In this document: one piece after another, positions 1 to 7,929 of the stretch
Position numbering within the stretch: the first letter of the stretch is position 1
How the letters are laid out: the number at the start of each line of letters is the position of its first letter
Assembly (NCBI RefSeq): GCF_001544495.1
Contig: NZ_FCNZ02000031.1
Coordinates: 1 to 50,469 of the forward strand
Direction of reading: 5' to 3'
Length of the DNA stretch: 50,469 nt
Origin: Caballeronia telluris
GTDB taxonomy: Bacteria > Pseudomonadota > Gammaproteobacteria > Burkholderiales > Burkholderiaceae
The notes under the pieces: generated by a model
Database searches by the model: none
Told to the model about the DNA's origin: nothing
What the model saw: only the letters and a program-made list of their open reading frames with translations
Program-made: the position numbers and the translations under genes

Positions 1-201
1 GCTGCGAATGCATGAGCCGATATCGGTACGTGCCGCCTTGATGGGATCAAAGGGTAGGTCCAAGACTGCTTAACCTGCGCATCGAGAAAGAAGCGTCTCT
101 GACTTCCGTTCCAGCCATTGAGCCACGAATCCACTGCCACCGACAGAGCGATTCAACCGGGGCGTGCAAACCACCTTTGACGACAACGCGCCCTCATGGT
201 A

Positions 202-212
202 TTGTCCGACAA
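202..212. promoter_or_regulatory. Probable operator of the GntR/FCD regulator (site 1)
   Basis: TTGTCCGACAA is a perfect 5+1+5 palindrome ending 21 nt before the regulator's ATG. It has the GTCnGAC core seen in several FadR-subfamily operators, and a near-identical copy lies upstream of the porin (989-999). Both copies are followed by the same CCTGA. Autoregulation is inferred from position. Confidence 0.55.
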
Positions 213-232
213 CCTGACCAGATCACTGCACG

Positions 233-934
233 ATGCTTGAACTCGAACGCCCTGATTCACTCGTCCAACGCGTGGTCGGCGCCATACGCGCCGAGATCGA
301 CGGGGGACATTTGCCGGCCGAATCGCGGTTGCCGACCGAGCAACAGCTCTCGGAACGGCTGAACGTCAGCCGTTCTGTCGTTCGCGAAGCCATTGCGCAG
401 TTGAAATCGGATGGCGTGCTGGTAGCGCGGCGCGGCGCGGGGTCGTTCATATCCCAGACTCCGTCGGGCACGGTCTTTCGCTTGCCAAGCCAGGGTGGGC
501 GCAAACTCGACTTAGCGCAGCTCTTCGAATTGCGCTTGTGGATGGAGACCGAAGCAGCGGCGGCTGCCGCACGGCGTCGCACGCCCGCCGACCTCGCGCG
601 CATGACGGCCGCGATTCACGAAATGGAGCAGACGCGCAACGACTTTGACGCCGCTTCTGCGGCGGATGTCGCTTTTCATCGAGCGATCGCGTCGGCGACG
701 AAGAACGAATACTTCGTCGCTTTTCATGATTTTCTACGCGGCCAACTCGCCTTCGCGCGGCGCGCTCAGTGGGAAAAGACTGCATTGAGCGCAGGCGACT
801 ACGCGCAGCGCGAGCACGGCGAACTCTTCGACGCGATCGAGCGCGGTGACCATCGCGCCGCTGCGGCGTCCGCTGAACGGCATCTACGTGCGGCGGCGAA
901 ACGTCAAGGCATAGAACTTCCGTCGAACAACTAA
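233..934 (+). CDS. GntR-family (FadR/FCD subfamily) transcriptional regulator
   Basis: This 233-residue one-component repressor or activator has an N-terminal winged helix-turn-helix at about residues 9-75, including the typical ESRLPTEQQLSERLNVSRSV stretch. A C-terminal all-helical FCD ligand domain follows at about 95-220, with the usual D...H...H metal/acid-binding pattern (for example ADVAFHRAIA). FCD regulators commonly sense hydroxy or keto acids. The gene precedes a porin and three carboxylate-type catabolic genes on the same strand, so it probably controls them; matching palindromes at 202-212 and 989-999 support this. No clear ribosome binding site precedes the ATG, but the HTH begins only a few residues in, so a later start is unlikely. 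The effector is not known. Confidence 0.88.
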   Translation: MLELERPDSLVQRVVGAIRAEIDGGHLPAESRLPTEQQLSERLNVSRSVVREAIAQLKSDGVLVARRGAGSFISQTPSGTVFRLPSQGGRKLDLAQLFELRLWMETEAAAAAARRRTPADLARMTAAIHEMEQTRNDFDAASAADVAFHRAIASATKNEYFVAFHDFLRGQLAFARRAQWEKTALSAGDYAQREHGELFDAIERGDHRAAAASAERHLRAAAKRQGIELPSNN

Positions 935-988
935 AACGGCAGGGCGCGGGGTAAATGCCTTTCGCCAGCCGTCCCGGCTTTATCAAGT

Positions 989-999
989 TAGTCAGACAA
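989..999. promoter_or_regulatory. Probable operator of the GntR/FCD regulator (site 2, porin promoter)
   Basis: TAGTCAGACAA differs from the palindrome at 202-212 at one arm position plus the central base. It lies about 50 nt before the porin ATG and is likewise followed by CCTGA. Sharing the motif suggests that the porin, and possibly the genes behind it, belong to the regulon of the upstream GntR protein. Confidence 0.5.
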
Positions 1000-1047
1000 C
1001 CTGATAAGCGTACAACAAACTCAACAACCACATAGAGGGGACACCCG

Positions 1048-2250
1048 ATGAAAAAACAAGCCTCAGCCTCTTCACTGCGAATCACGCGCCTCACATGCGC
1101 GGCTTCGTTCACGTTCGCCGTCACCGCCCCTGTGCAGGCACAAAGCAGCGTGACTCTGTACGGCATCATCGACGAAGGCGTGAACTACACGAGCAACGTC
1201 CAGACGAGCGCCGGCCATGGTCACAACCTCTATAGCTTGTCGAGCGGCATCCTGAGCGGCAGCCGATGGGGCCTGCGAGGTGTCGAAGACCTCGGAGGCG
1301 GGATAAAGGCGGTCTTCGTGCTGGAGAACGGCTTCGACGTGACCAACGGGAAGATGGGCCAAGGCTCGCTCGAATTCGGCCGTCAGGCGTATGTCGGGCT
1401 TTCCACGCGATACGGCGCAGTGACGGCAGGGCGCCAGTACGACCCGGTCGTGGATTACGTGCATCCGCTGATGCCAAGCGCATTGTTCTCAGGAAGCATC
1501 GGCGCGCACCCGGGCGACCTCGATAACCTCAATAACGCCAACCGCATCAATAACTCGGTGAAGTATCGCACCGCGAACTACGGCGGCTTCTCCGCGGAAG
1601 GCCTGTACAGCTTCGGCGGCACGCCGGGCAGCGTCGGTACGAACCAGATCTGGTCGGTGGGTTTCGGCTACTCGGGCGGGCCGCTTAGCGTGGGCGCGGG
1701 ATATCTCGTCGCACGCAATCCGAACGTGTCGTTCTTCGGCACGGCAGTTGGCGCGACGGCCGCAAGCAACAACTTCGGCAGCTCGCCGGTCATCAACGGG
1801 TACGCGTCGGCGCAAAGTCAACGCATTTTCGGCGCCGGTGCGACGTATGCAATCGGCCGCGCAACGCTCGGCGCGATCTACTCGAACACGCAGTTCCGGC
1901 ATTTGAGCGGCGCGGTGTCGCCGCTCAATCCCGCTGGCTTCGGCGGCATGGCGACGTTCAACAGCGTCGAAGCCGATTTTCAGTATCAGTTCACGCCCGC
2001 GCTGTCGCTCGGCGTCGCCTACAACTACACGGTCGGGAACAACGCCAATGATGCGAAGTACCACCAGGGGTCGATTGGCGCGGACTATGCCGTATCCAAG
2101 CGCACAGACTTCTATGTGATCGGCGTGTTGCAGCATGCGTCCGGCACTGACTCGACGGGGCACGCCGCGCGCGCCGCGCTCAACGGCCTTACGGCCTCCT
2201 CATCCGATCAGCAGGCGGCCGTGCGGATCGCGATCCGCCACAAGTTCTGA
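1048..2250 (+). CDS. Outer-membrane general porin (Burkholderia OmpC-like, trimeric)
   Basis: A 400-residue Gram-negative porin. A Sec signal peptide ends near residue 32 (APVQA before QSSVTLYG), and the mature start SSVTLYGIIDEGVNYTSN is diagnostic of beta-proteobacterial porins. The PEFG-like first strands, a constriction-loop region near residue 110 (FGRQAYVGL) and a C-terminal phenylalanine (AIRHKF) for BAM recognition are all present. It forms a 16-strand barrel for diffusion of small hydrophilic solutes. A GAGGGGAC ribosome binding site precedes the ATG. Its place between a GntR regulator and carboxylate genes suggests it admits the anionic substrate of the cluster; this is inference, since such porins are usually unspecific. 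Confidence 0.92.
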   Translation: MKKQASASSLRITRLTCAASFTFAVTAPVQAQSSVTLYGIIDEGVNYTSNVQTSAGHGHNLYSLSSGILSGSRWGLRGVEDLGGGIKAVFVLENGFDVTNGKMGQGSLEFGRQAYVGLSTRYGAVTAGRQYDPVVDYVHPLMPSALFSGSIGAHPGDLDNLNNANRINNSVKYRTANYGGFSAEGLYSFGGTPGSVGTNQIWSVGFGYSGGPLSVGAGYLVARNPNVSFFGTAVGATAASNNFGSSPVINGYASAQSQRIFGAGATYAIGRATLGAIYSNTQFRHLSGAVSPLNPAGFGGMATFNSVEADFQYQFTPALSLGVAYNYTVGNNANDAKYHQGSIGADYAVSKRTDFYVIGVLQHASGTDSTGHAARAALNGLTASSSDQQAAVRIAIRHKF

Positions 2251-2297
2251 AGCTGCGTGCCGCCGCTTCACTCATCCACTCCGAACAGGATCGCTTT

Positions 2298-3023
2298 GTG
2301 ACACAGACAAGTGCTCTCACACCCGAAAACCGCTCACGCCTTCGTGGCGTCAGCATTGCAACGCTGACCACAGCCCTCTTCAAGCGCGGCTTCAGCAACG
2401 TCTGTATCCAGGGCGTCACGCCGGTCAATCCGGCGGCGTCCCGGATGGTCGGCGAGGCATACACGCTGCGCTACATTCCGGCGCGCGAAGACCTCGACAC
2501 GCTGTCCGTCTTTGCTGACAAAACGCACCCTCAACGGCGCGGCGTCGAAGAGATCCCGCCCGGCCAGGTGATGGTCATCGATTCCCGCAAGGACCCGCGC
2601 GCGGCATCTGCGGGCGGCATCCTCATCAGCCGAATGATGATGCGCGGCGCTGCCGGCGTCGTGACGGACGGTGGCTTCCGCGATACGCCGGATCTGCGCA
2701 CGCTGAACTTTCCGTGCTATGCGGCGCGTCCTTCCGCGCCGACCAACCTGATCCACCATCATGCCGCCGATTTGAATGTGCCGATCGCGTGCGGCGATGT
2801 CGCCGTGTATCCGGGGGACGTCATCGTCGGCGATGCGGAGGGCGTCGTCGTGATACCGGCGCATATCGCCAACGAGATCGCCGAGGAAGCCGCCGCGATG
2901 ACGATCTTCGAAGACTGGGTCGATGCTCGCGTGCGCGAAGGCCGGTCCACGTTCGGGCTCTATCCGCCGGATGAGGCGACTCGCGCGGAGTTCGAAAGCT
3001 GGAAGGCAAGCAGCGGGCAGTAA
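2298..3023 (+). CDS. RraA-fold protein, class II aldolase/decarboxylase-like (HMG/CHA aldolase family)
   Basis: A 241-residue member of the RraA / 4-hydroxy-4-methyl-2-oxoglutarate aldolase family, with a GTG start. The family core is present: AGGILISRMMMRGAAGVVTDGG leading to the Arg128-Asp129 pair that in the aldolases binds substrate and Mg2+, then PGDVIVGDAEGVVVIP. It is longer than E. coli RraA (161 residues), as usual for enzymatic members; some relatives are oxaloacetate decarboxylases. Probable role: retro-aldol cleavage or decarboxylation of a 2-oxo-4-hydroxy acid to pyruvate. An FMN 2-hydroxyacid oxidase two genes downstream could supply the 2-oxo acid. The exact substrate cannot be read from sequence. 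It should not be annotated as an RNase E regulator. Confidence 0.82.
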   Translation: MTQTSALTPENRSRLRGVSIATLTTALFKRGFSNVCIQGVTPVNPAASRMVGEAYTLRYIPAREDLDTLSVFADKTHPQRRGVEEIPPGQVMVIDSRKDPRAASAGGILISRMMMRGAAGVVTDGGFRDTPDLRTLNFPCYAARPSAPTNLIHHHAADLNVPIACGDVAVYPGDVIVGDAEGVVVIPAHIANEIAEEAAAMTIFEDWVDARVREGRSTFGLYPPDEATRAEFESWKASSGQ

Positions 3024-3143
3024 CGCGCGCCTTGACGAACGAACATTGAGCGATGCCGCGCGTGTGGGTCCGACACGCCGCGCCACCGCAGTGATCAAAT
3101 GCGCCACGGCGAGCGGCGAACGCCGCCGGGCATGGAGACGATA

Positions 3144-4466
3144 GTGACGAACCGAACTAACGATGCTGAACTTTTCACGCGCGTCGCGTGGCGGCTGGTG
3201 CCGCTGCTGATCGCGATCTTTCTCACCGCGTATATCGACCGCGCGAACATCGGCTTCGCCAAGTTGCAGATGCTGAATAGCCTGCATATGAGCGAAGCGT
3301 CCTACGGGTTTGCGTCGTCGCTGTTCTTTATCGGCTACCTGCTATGCGAGGTGCCGAGCAATTTGGCGATGCATCGCTTTGGCGCGAGGCGATGGATCTC
3401 CCGCATCATGCTGACTTGGGGCCTCGCGACGCTGCTGCTCGCATGGACGCCATCCGAGACGATTTTCCAGGTCTTGCGCTTCCTGCTCGGTGCGGCGGAA
3501 GCAGGGCTGTATCCTGGCATCATCCTCTATCTCGGCATGTGGTTTCCGGAGCGTCAGCGTACCGGCATCATCGGACTGCTCACGCTGGGTAGCAGCATGG
3601 GGAACATGCTCGGGTCGCTGATCGGCGGCTTCTCGCTGGAACTGCACGGCTTGCTGGGCCTGGAAGGCTGGCAGTGGGTATTTCTGACGACGGGCACGCC
3701 CGCGGTGCTGCTCACGTTCGTTTCGCTGTATTACCTGCCCGACAATCCGCAGACAGCGCGGTTCCTCACGGCTGCCGAGAAGCTCGTGATCGAGGACAGC
3801 CTGCGTCGCGATCCTGCGCCGGTGCGCGCGACACAAAAAGGGTGGTCACTCGGATCGCTGATGACCGTCGCGCTCTTTTCCGTCGGCTATGGCACGATCT
3901 CGATCGCCATCTATGGCATCGCATACTGGCTGCCGACGCTGGTGCGCGGTTTCGGGGTATCGAGCAGCGTCAACGGCATGCTCAACATGATTCCCTGGCT
4001 TTTAACTTCGCTTATGCTGCTGTGGCTGCCGCGCCGTCTCCAGACGCCGCGCGCGGTACTGATCGCGGCGTTCTGCGCGTCGTTGTTCGGCATTGTGTGC
4101 TTCGTCGCGAGCGTAGGACCGTTCTCGAACACCGTGCGCTTCGCGGCGCTCTCGCTCGGCGCGCCTTGCCTGTATCTGATGATTCCGTGCTTCTGGGCGC
4201 TGCCGCCGCGGCTCTTGCCGGTATCGTTCATGAAGGGTGCGGGTGGTGCGGTGGCGCTCGCGGTCATCGCCGCTGGCTCGAGCGTCGGCGGGTTCCTCGC
4301 GCAGAACATCATGCCCTTCGTAGGCAAGGTGATGCACAGCACGTCGGCGCCGATGCTGGTGCCTGCCGTAAGCTTGCTACTGCTCGGCATTGGCGCGTTC
4401 GCGGTGTGGCTCAGGCTCGGACTCGGCGGGCGCGGCCATCAGGAGTCGGTCTCCGCTGCTCGCTGA
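3144..4466 (+). CDS. MFS transporter, anion:cation symporter (ACS/phthalate-permease type)
   Basis: A 440-residue inner-membrane carrier with about 12 transmembrane segments and a central cytoplasmic loop near residue 210. The segment after TM1 (AYIDRANIGFAKLQM) and the cytoplasmic loop between TM2 and TM3 (MHRFGARRW) are typical of the ACS family, which imports tartrate, galactonate, glucarate and similar organic anions by proton symport. I chose GTG 3144 because GGAG at 3134-3137 sits 6 nt upstream; the ATGs at 3099 and 3132 are in frame but poorly spaced. It lies between the RraA-like enzyme and a hydroxyacid oxidase, so it is probably the uptake step for a hydroxycarboxylate after porin entry. 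Confidence 0.88.
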   Translation: MTNRTNDAELFTRVAWRLVPLLIAIFLTAYIDRANIGFAKLQMLNSLHMSEASYGFASSLFFIGYLLCEVPSNLAMHRFGARRWISRIMLTWGLATLLLAWTPSETIFQVLRFLLGAAEAGLYPGIILYLGMWFPERQRTGIIGLLTLGSSMGNMLGSLIGGFSLELHGLLGLEGWQWVFLTTGTPAVLLTFVSLYYLPDNPQTARFLTAAEKLVIEDSLRRDPAPVRATQKGWSLGSLMTVALFSVGYGTISIAIYGIAYWLPTLVRGFGVSSSVNGMLNMIPWLLTSLMLLWLPRRLQTPRAVLIAAFCASLFGIVCFVASVGPFSNTVRFAALSLGAPCLYLMIPCFWALPPRLLPVSFMKGAGGAVALAVIAAGSSVGGFLAQNIMPFVGKVMHSTSAPMLVPAVSLLLLGIGAFAVWLRLGLGGRGHQESVSAAR

Positions 4467-4614
4467 TGCGGCATGCGCGATCCCTAGGCGCGCCCGCGCG
4501 GCGCGCCGCATCGGCTGTGAATGTACGCGAGCGCGGCGGCCGATCAACGTCGTACCATGGCAAGGCCTGACGTCGGGTCTATTTTTTGTATCTTCGAACT
4601 TCAGTTGCATCGTC

Positions 4615-5820
4615 ATGACTAAGCGGCAAACCAACGTCTCAAGCCGTATGCGCGGCTTCCTTTCTCTCGCGGATTTCGAGCCCGCCGCCAAGCGTCGCCT
4701 GCCGCGTCCGCTCTTCGGCTATGTCCACGGGGCGACGGAAGACAATGCATCGCTCGCCGACAATCGTGCGGCCTTCGACGAACTCGGCTTCATCCCCCGC
4801 GTGCTGCGCAATGTTTCGCAGCGGAGCCAGGCGATAGAACTCTTCGGGGTGCGCTATGAGTCGCCCGTTGGCATCGCCCCTATGGGCATTAGCTCCTTAA
4901 CGGGCTACCGCGGCGATCTTGCGCAGGCCAAGGCGGCGCAAGCGTACGGCGTGCCGATGATCCTCAGCGCGGCGTCGCTGATTCGCCTTGAAGAAGTGAT
5001 CGAAGCGGCCCCGGGCACGTGGTTCCAGATGTATATGCCAAAGACATTTGGCGAGATGCACGCGCTGGTGGATCGGGTCAGCGCCGCCAATGTTTCCACG
5101 CTCGTCGTCACGGTGGATTCGTCGGTTGTGCCGAATCGCGAAAACAATATGCGCACGGGCTTCAGGACGCCTCTGCGGCCGAACCTGCCACTGCTTCGCG
5201 ACGGCATCATGCACCCGACGTGGTCGCTCTTCACCTTTCTGCGGACGATACTTCGCCACGGCATGCCCCACTTCGAAAATGCATCGGCAGAGCGCGGCGA
5301 GCCGTTGCTATCGCACCGCGCGAACCGCGACTTCAGCGGGCGCGAGCACCTGGACTGGGACGCGATCCGTGCGATTCGTGCGCGATGGCAGGGACCGCTT
5401 GTGCTTAAAGGCATCCTGCATCCCGGCGATGCAGTCATGGCACGGGAGATCGGCGCTGACGGCGTCATCGTCTCGAATCATGGCGGGCGTCAGCTCGATG
5501 GCTCCGTTTCGCCGCTGCGAATGCTCGCGCATGTCGTGAAGGCGTGCCCCGACATGACGGTGATGATCGACAGCGGTTTTCGTCGCGGCACCGATGTGTT
5601 GAAAGCGGTTGCGCTGGGCGCCAAATGCGCGTTCATCGGGCGTCCGATGAACTATGCCGCGTGCATAGGCGGGCAAGAAGGTGTCGAGCATGCGATCGGG
5701 CTCATCAACGCGGAGCTTCGTGCGGACATGGGGCTGCTGGGCGTGACCCGCTTGGACGAGCTTGGACCGCACTTCCTGCGGGTGAAAAGGTTCGAGGCCG
5801 GCGATATCTATGGAGCGTGA
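4615..5820 (+). CDS. FMN-dependent alpha-hydroxyacid oxidase/dehydrogenase (L-lactate dehydrogenase family)
   Basis: This 401-residue TIM-barrel flavoenzyme oxidises an L-2-hydroxy acid to the 2-oxo acid. Active-site residues are visible: Tyr36 (FGYVHGAT), Tyr140 (QMYMPK), Asp168, Lys265 (LVLKGI), the catalytic His289-Gly-Gly-Arg292 in SNHGGRQLDG, and the phosphate-binding IDSGFRRGTD and GRP stretches. The open frame extends back to 4390 but overlaps the transporter gene and is not protein-like there; ATG 4615 opens directly into the family N-terminus. The family includes lactate, glycolate and mandelate enzymes, and the sequence alone does not choose between them. With the RraA-like enzyme, a plausible path is hydroxy acid to 2-oxo acid, then cleavage. 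Confidence 0.88.
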   Translation: MTKRQTNVSSRMRGFLSLADFEPAAKRRLPRPLFGYVHGATEDNASLADNRAAFDELGFIPRVLRNVSQRSQAIELFGVRYESPVGIAPMGISSLTGYRGDLAQAKAAQAYGVPMILSAASLIRLEEVIEAAPGTWFQMYMPKTFGEMHALVDRVSAANVSTLVVTVDSSVVPNRENNMRTGFRTPLRPNLPLLRDGIMHPTWSLFTFLRTILRHGMPHFENASAERGEPLLSHRANRDFSGREHLDWDAIRAIRARWQGPLVLKGILHPGDAVMAREIGADGVIVSNHGGRQLDGSVSPLRMLAHVVKACPDMTVMIDSGFRRGTDVLKAVALGAKCAFIGRPMNYAACIGGQEGVEHAIGLINAELRADMGLLGVTRLDELGPHFLRVKRFEAGDIYGA

Positions 5821-5861
5821 CGTGCGAGAAGCCGCGCCAGTGATTTAACGACACCGGACGC

Positions 5862-5891
5862 TTCGACAAGCTGACGCGCCAGCTTGTCGAA
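5862..5891 (+). terminator. Hairpin downstream of the hydroxyacid oxidase operon
   Basis: Perfect 12-bp arms (TTCGACAAGCTG / CAGCTTGTCGAA) with a 6-nt loop lie 42 nt after the stop codon. There is no U tract, so it may be a processing or stability hairpin or a Rho-dependent end rather than a true intrinsic terminator. Confidence 0.5.
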
Positions 5892-5952
5892 TCCGACGGC
5901 TTTAGCAATTTTCCTGCGTCCTCGCAATTGAAACAAAAGAAGTGGCCTCGCT

Positions 5953-6417
5953 GGACAGACCAATCCCCCGGCCCAGCACGGCCTCGGTGAACGCGCCCGC
6001 CGTGAACTGGCTGCCTTGATCGGCGTTCACGATGCCGGGCAGCCCGTAACGGGTGAACGCTTCTTCCAGCGCCTCCACGCCCATACGCCTCATGAGCGTG
6101 CGCACGCGGCGGCGGCCGAGCTCGTGGCCCCCCGGCGCAGCAAGCGCGCCAGCATCCGTGCCCCGGCGAACGGAAACTCCAGATGCAGTTCGTCGATCCG
6201 ACGCATCATCAACTGGCCCGTTTCGCTGAGCGCCTGCGCTCGGTAATACGCGCTCGATCTCGCGATACCGACAAGCCGGACTTGCTGCCAAACCGGCAAC
6301 GCGTGGCTACGGTCGATCATCGCTTTGCGCTCAGCAATCCCGCCTTGTTGAGCGCGCCGCTTAAGACATGATGGCTTTGAACGCCGCTGAGTGCGTGCGT
6401 CGGGTGCTCTTCGTCAT
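5953..6417 (-). pseudogene. IS3-family transposase relic (orfA start and orfB fragments, frameshifted)
   Basis: orfB begins around 6320 (MIDRSHALPVWQQVRLVGIA), runs to about 6131, then shifts frame at a run of six C (plus strand) and continues as GHELGRRRVRTLMRRMGVEAL. It jumps directly into the integrase-core segment EEAFTRYGLPGIVNADQGSQ and stops matching after GRGIGLS near 5953. A complete orfB is about 280 residues; about 50-60 residues including the first catalytic Asp appear deleted, and the final Glu is missing. At least one frameshift, one internal deletion and one 3' truncation are therefore visible. Confidence 0.8.
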
Positions 6418-6503
6418 TGCTCGGTTCCTCTGCCCGCATTACCGCGGGCTCAGGCCCCGCACGCTCCACTTAGCCGGCTGTCCGAATCTGCGCGGCCACC
6501 TCT
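5953..6503 (-). mobile_element. Degraded IS3-family insertion sequence (5' end plus partial transposase genes)
   Basis: Read on the minus strand, the element starts with an end sequence at about 6503-6447. A short orfA start at 6417 follows (first codons MTKSTRRTHSAAFKA, then a stop), then a gapped orfB down to 5953. Most of orfA, the centre of orfB and the whole 3' part with the right end are missing, so it cannot move. The 57-nt end is repeated in inverted orientation at 31505-31560. The short orfA start followed by an orfB integrase-core gene is the IS3-family arrangement. The terminal inverted repeats cannot be fixed exactly without the right end. Confidence 0.8.
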
Positions 6504-6611
6504 TTCACCGGGGCGTAGCAGAGCAGGTTGCCCGAACCTGGATGACCCGGCGGCGCGTCGCACTGGCAGGGCATCAGAACATACCCTAGCTTTAGCAAAT
6601 AAAATTCACTT

Positions 6612-6643
6612 TTGTTTGACTAAGTGAAAAAAATATTATTTCA
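6612..6643 (+). promoter_or_regulatory. Promoter and probable RpiR operator of the RuBisCO-like operon
   Basis: A TTGTTT -35 (6612-6617), 16-nt spacer and TATTAT -10 (6634-6639) lie about 35 nt before the GTG start. An interrupted palindrome, TGAAA-N9-TTTCA (6625-6643), covers the -10 region. A TGAAA...TTTCA form is usual for RpiR/HexR-type regulators, and the last gene of the operon encodes one. Repression by occlusion of the -10 is inferred. Confidence 0.5.
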
Positions 6644-6672
6644 TAGCGTCTACGCCAACCCGGAGACCGCTT

Positions 6673-7926
6673 GTGTCAAACAGATTTGCCGCCACTTACC
6701 TGATCGAAACTTCCCGTCGTCCTGAGGACGCCGCAGCCGAAATGGCCGGCGAATCGTCCACCGCCACCTTCGTCGCGATTCCCGGCGAGCGTGCCTCGAT
6801 TGCCGAGCTGCACGGTGCACGCATCGAGCGCATCGAGGAGATCGATCCGTCGCCGGGGGCATCGATCGCGCATCCCGCCGCCTCGTCGGTGAAGCGCTGC
6901 CATGTGACGCTCTCGTGGCCGCTGGAGAACACCGGCACGTCGCTGCCGAACATGCTCGCCACGGCCGCCGGCAACATCTTCGACGTGAAGTCGGTGAGTG
7001 CCTTGCGGCTCGTCGATCTGGAGCTGCCCTCGGTGCTCGCGGATGCCTACCAGGGGCCGCAATTCGGCGTCGCGGGAACGCGGCGTCTCGCGGGCGTGGA
7101 GGACGACCGGCCGGTGATCGGCACGATAGTGAAGCCGAGCGTGGGCCTCACGCCTGCCGAAACGGCCGATCTCGTCGAGCGGCTGGCGGAAGGCGGCATC
7201 GACTTCATCAAGGACGACGAACTCATGGCCGATCCCCCGCATTGCCAGTTCGACAGGCGCGTCGACGCGGTGATGGACGTGCTGCGCCGCTACAGCGACC
7301 GCACCGGGCGCAAGGTGATGTACGCGTTTAACATCACGGGCGAAATCGACGAGATGCTTCGCCGCCACGACAAGGTACTGGAGGCGGGCGGCAACTGCGT
7401 GATGGTGAGCCTGAACTGGGTGGGACTGCCTGCGCTCGCTTACCTGCGCCGCCATGCGCAACTCCCGATCCACGGACACCGCAACGGCTTTGGCACGATG
7501 AGCCGAGCACCGGGTTTCGGTGTTGATTTCCGCGCATGGCACAAGTTTTTCCGGATCGCGGGCGCGGATCACATCCACGTCAATGGCATCGACAACAAGT
7601 TCTATGAGTCGAACGAGTCGGTCGTGCGCTCGGCGCAATCGTGCGTGACGCCCGTCTTCAGCGACGGCGGTCCGGCCTGGAACGTGATGCCGGTATTCTC
7701 GTCGCGCCAGACGGTCACGCAGGCGGCCGACACCTACGACGCGCTTGGATCGACCGATCTCATCTATGCATGCGGAGGCGGCATCCTCGGGCATCCGGAC
7801 GGCATCACCGCGGGCGTCGAAAGCATCCGGCTCGCGTGGGAAGCGGCGCTCGCGCGCGTCTCGCTCGAGGAATACGCGAATGCGCGTCCGTCGCTCGCGC
7901 GTGCGCTCGGCGCATTCGCGGCCTGA
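6673..7926 (+). CDS. oiaX: RuBisCO-like protein (form IV), OiaX-like 3-oxo-isoapionate-4-phosphate decarboxylase family
   Basis: A 417-residue RuBisCO large-chain homologue, with a GTG start and GGAG at 6662-6665. Catalytic landmarks remain: Lys154 in TIVKPSVGL (RuBisCO K175), the carbamylation/Mg2+ motif Lys180-Asp-Asp-Glu183 in GGIDFIKDDE, His269-Arg270 in IHGHRNG (H294/R295), a loop-6-like NKFYES with Lys309, and the phosphate-binding SDGG and CGGGILGHPDG glycines. It is not a form I-III enzyme: the context is a sugar-acid operon and no phosphoribulokinase or small subunit is nearby. RLPs next to a DUF1537 kinase are known to decarboxylate or transcarboxylate 3-oxo-isoapionate 4-phosphate (OiaX/OiaT), which is the leading assignment. 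A related branched or four-carbon acid-sugar phosphate is also possible because the usual partners are missing. The gene is separated from the kinase by only 3 nt. Confidence 0.8.
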   Translation: MSNRFAATYLIETSRRPEDAAAEMAGESSTATFVAIPGERASIAELHGARIERIEEIDPSPGASIAHPAASSVKRCHVTLSWPLENTGTSLPNMLATAAGNIFDVKSVSALRLVDLELPSVLADAYQGPQFGVAGTRRLAGVEDDRPVIGTIVKPSVGLTPAETADLVERLAEGGIDFIKDDELMADPPHCQFDRRVDAVMDVLRRYSDRTGRKVMYAFNITGEIDEMLRRHDKVLEAGGNCVMVSLNWVGLPALAYLRRHAQLPIHGHRNGFGTMSRAPGFGVDFRAWHKFFRIAGADHIHVNGIDNKFYESNESVVRSAQSCVTPVFSDGGPAWNVMPVFSSRQTVTQAADTYDALGSTDLIYACGGGILGHPDGITAGVESIRLAWEAALARVSLEEYANARPSLARALGAFAA

Positions 7927-7929
7927 CGC

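Noticed and set aside
1..201. Possible gene fragment at the left edge
   Set aside because: No frame gives a recognisable protein and no hairpin or RNA gene was seen.
2298..3023. Regulator of RNase E activity (RraA)
   Set aside because: The aldolase-type Arg-Asp pair and catabolic neighbours point to an enzyme; the RNase name comes only from the fold.
6673..7926. True CO2-fixing RuBisCO
   Set aside because: No small subunit or phosphoribulokinase nearby, the length is short, the loop-6 region is atypical and the neighbours are a DUF1537 kinase and a TRAP importer.
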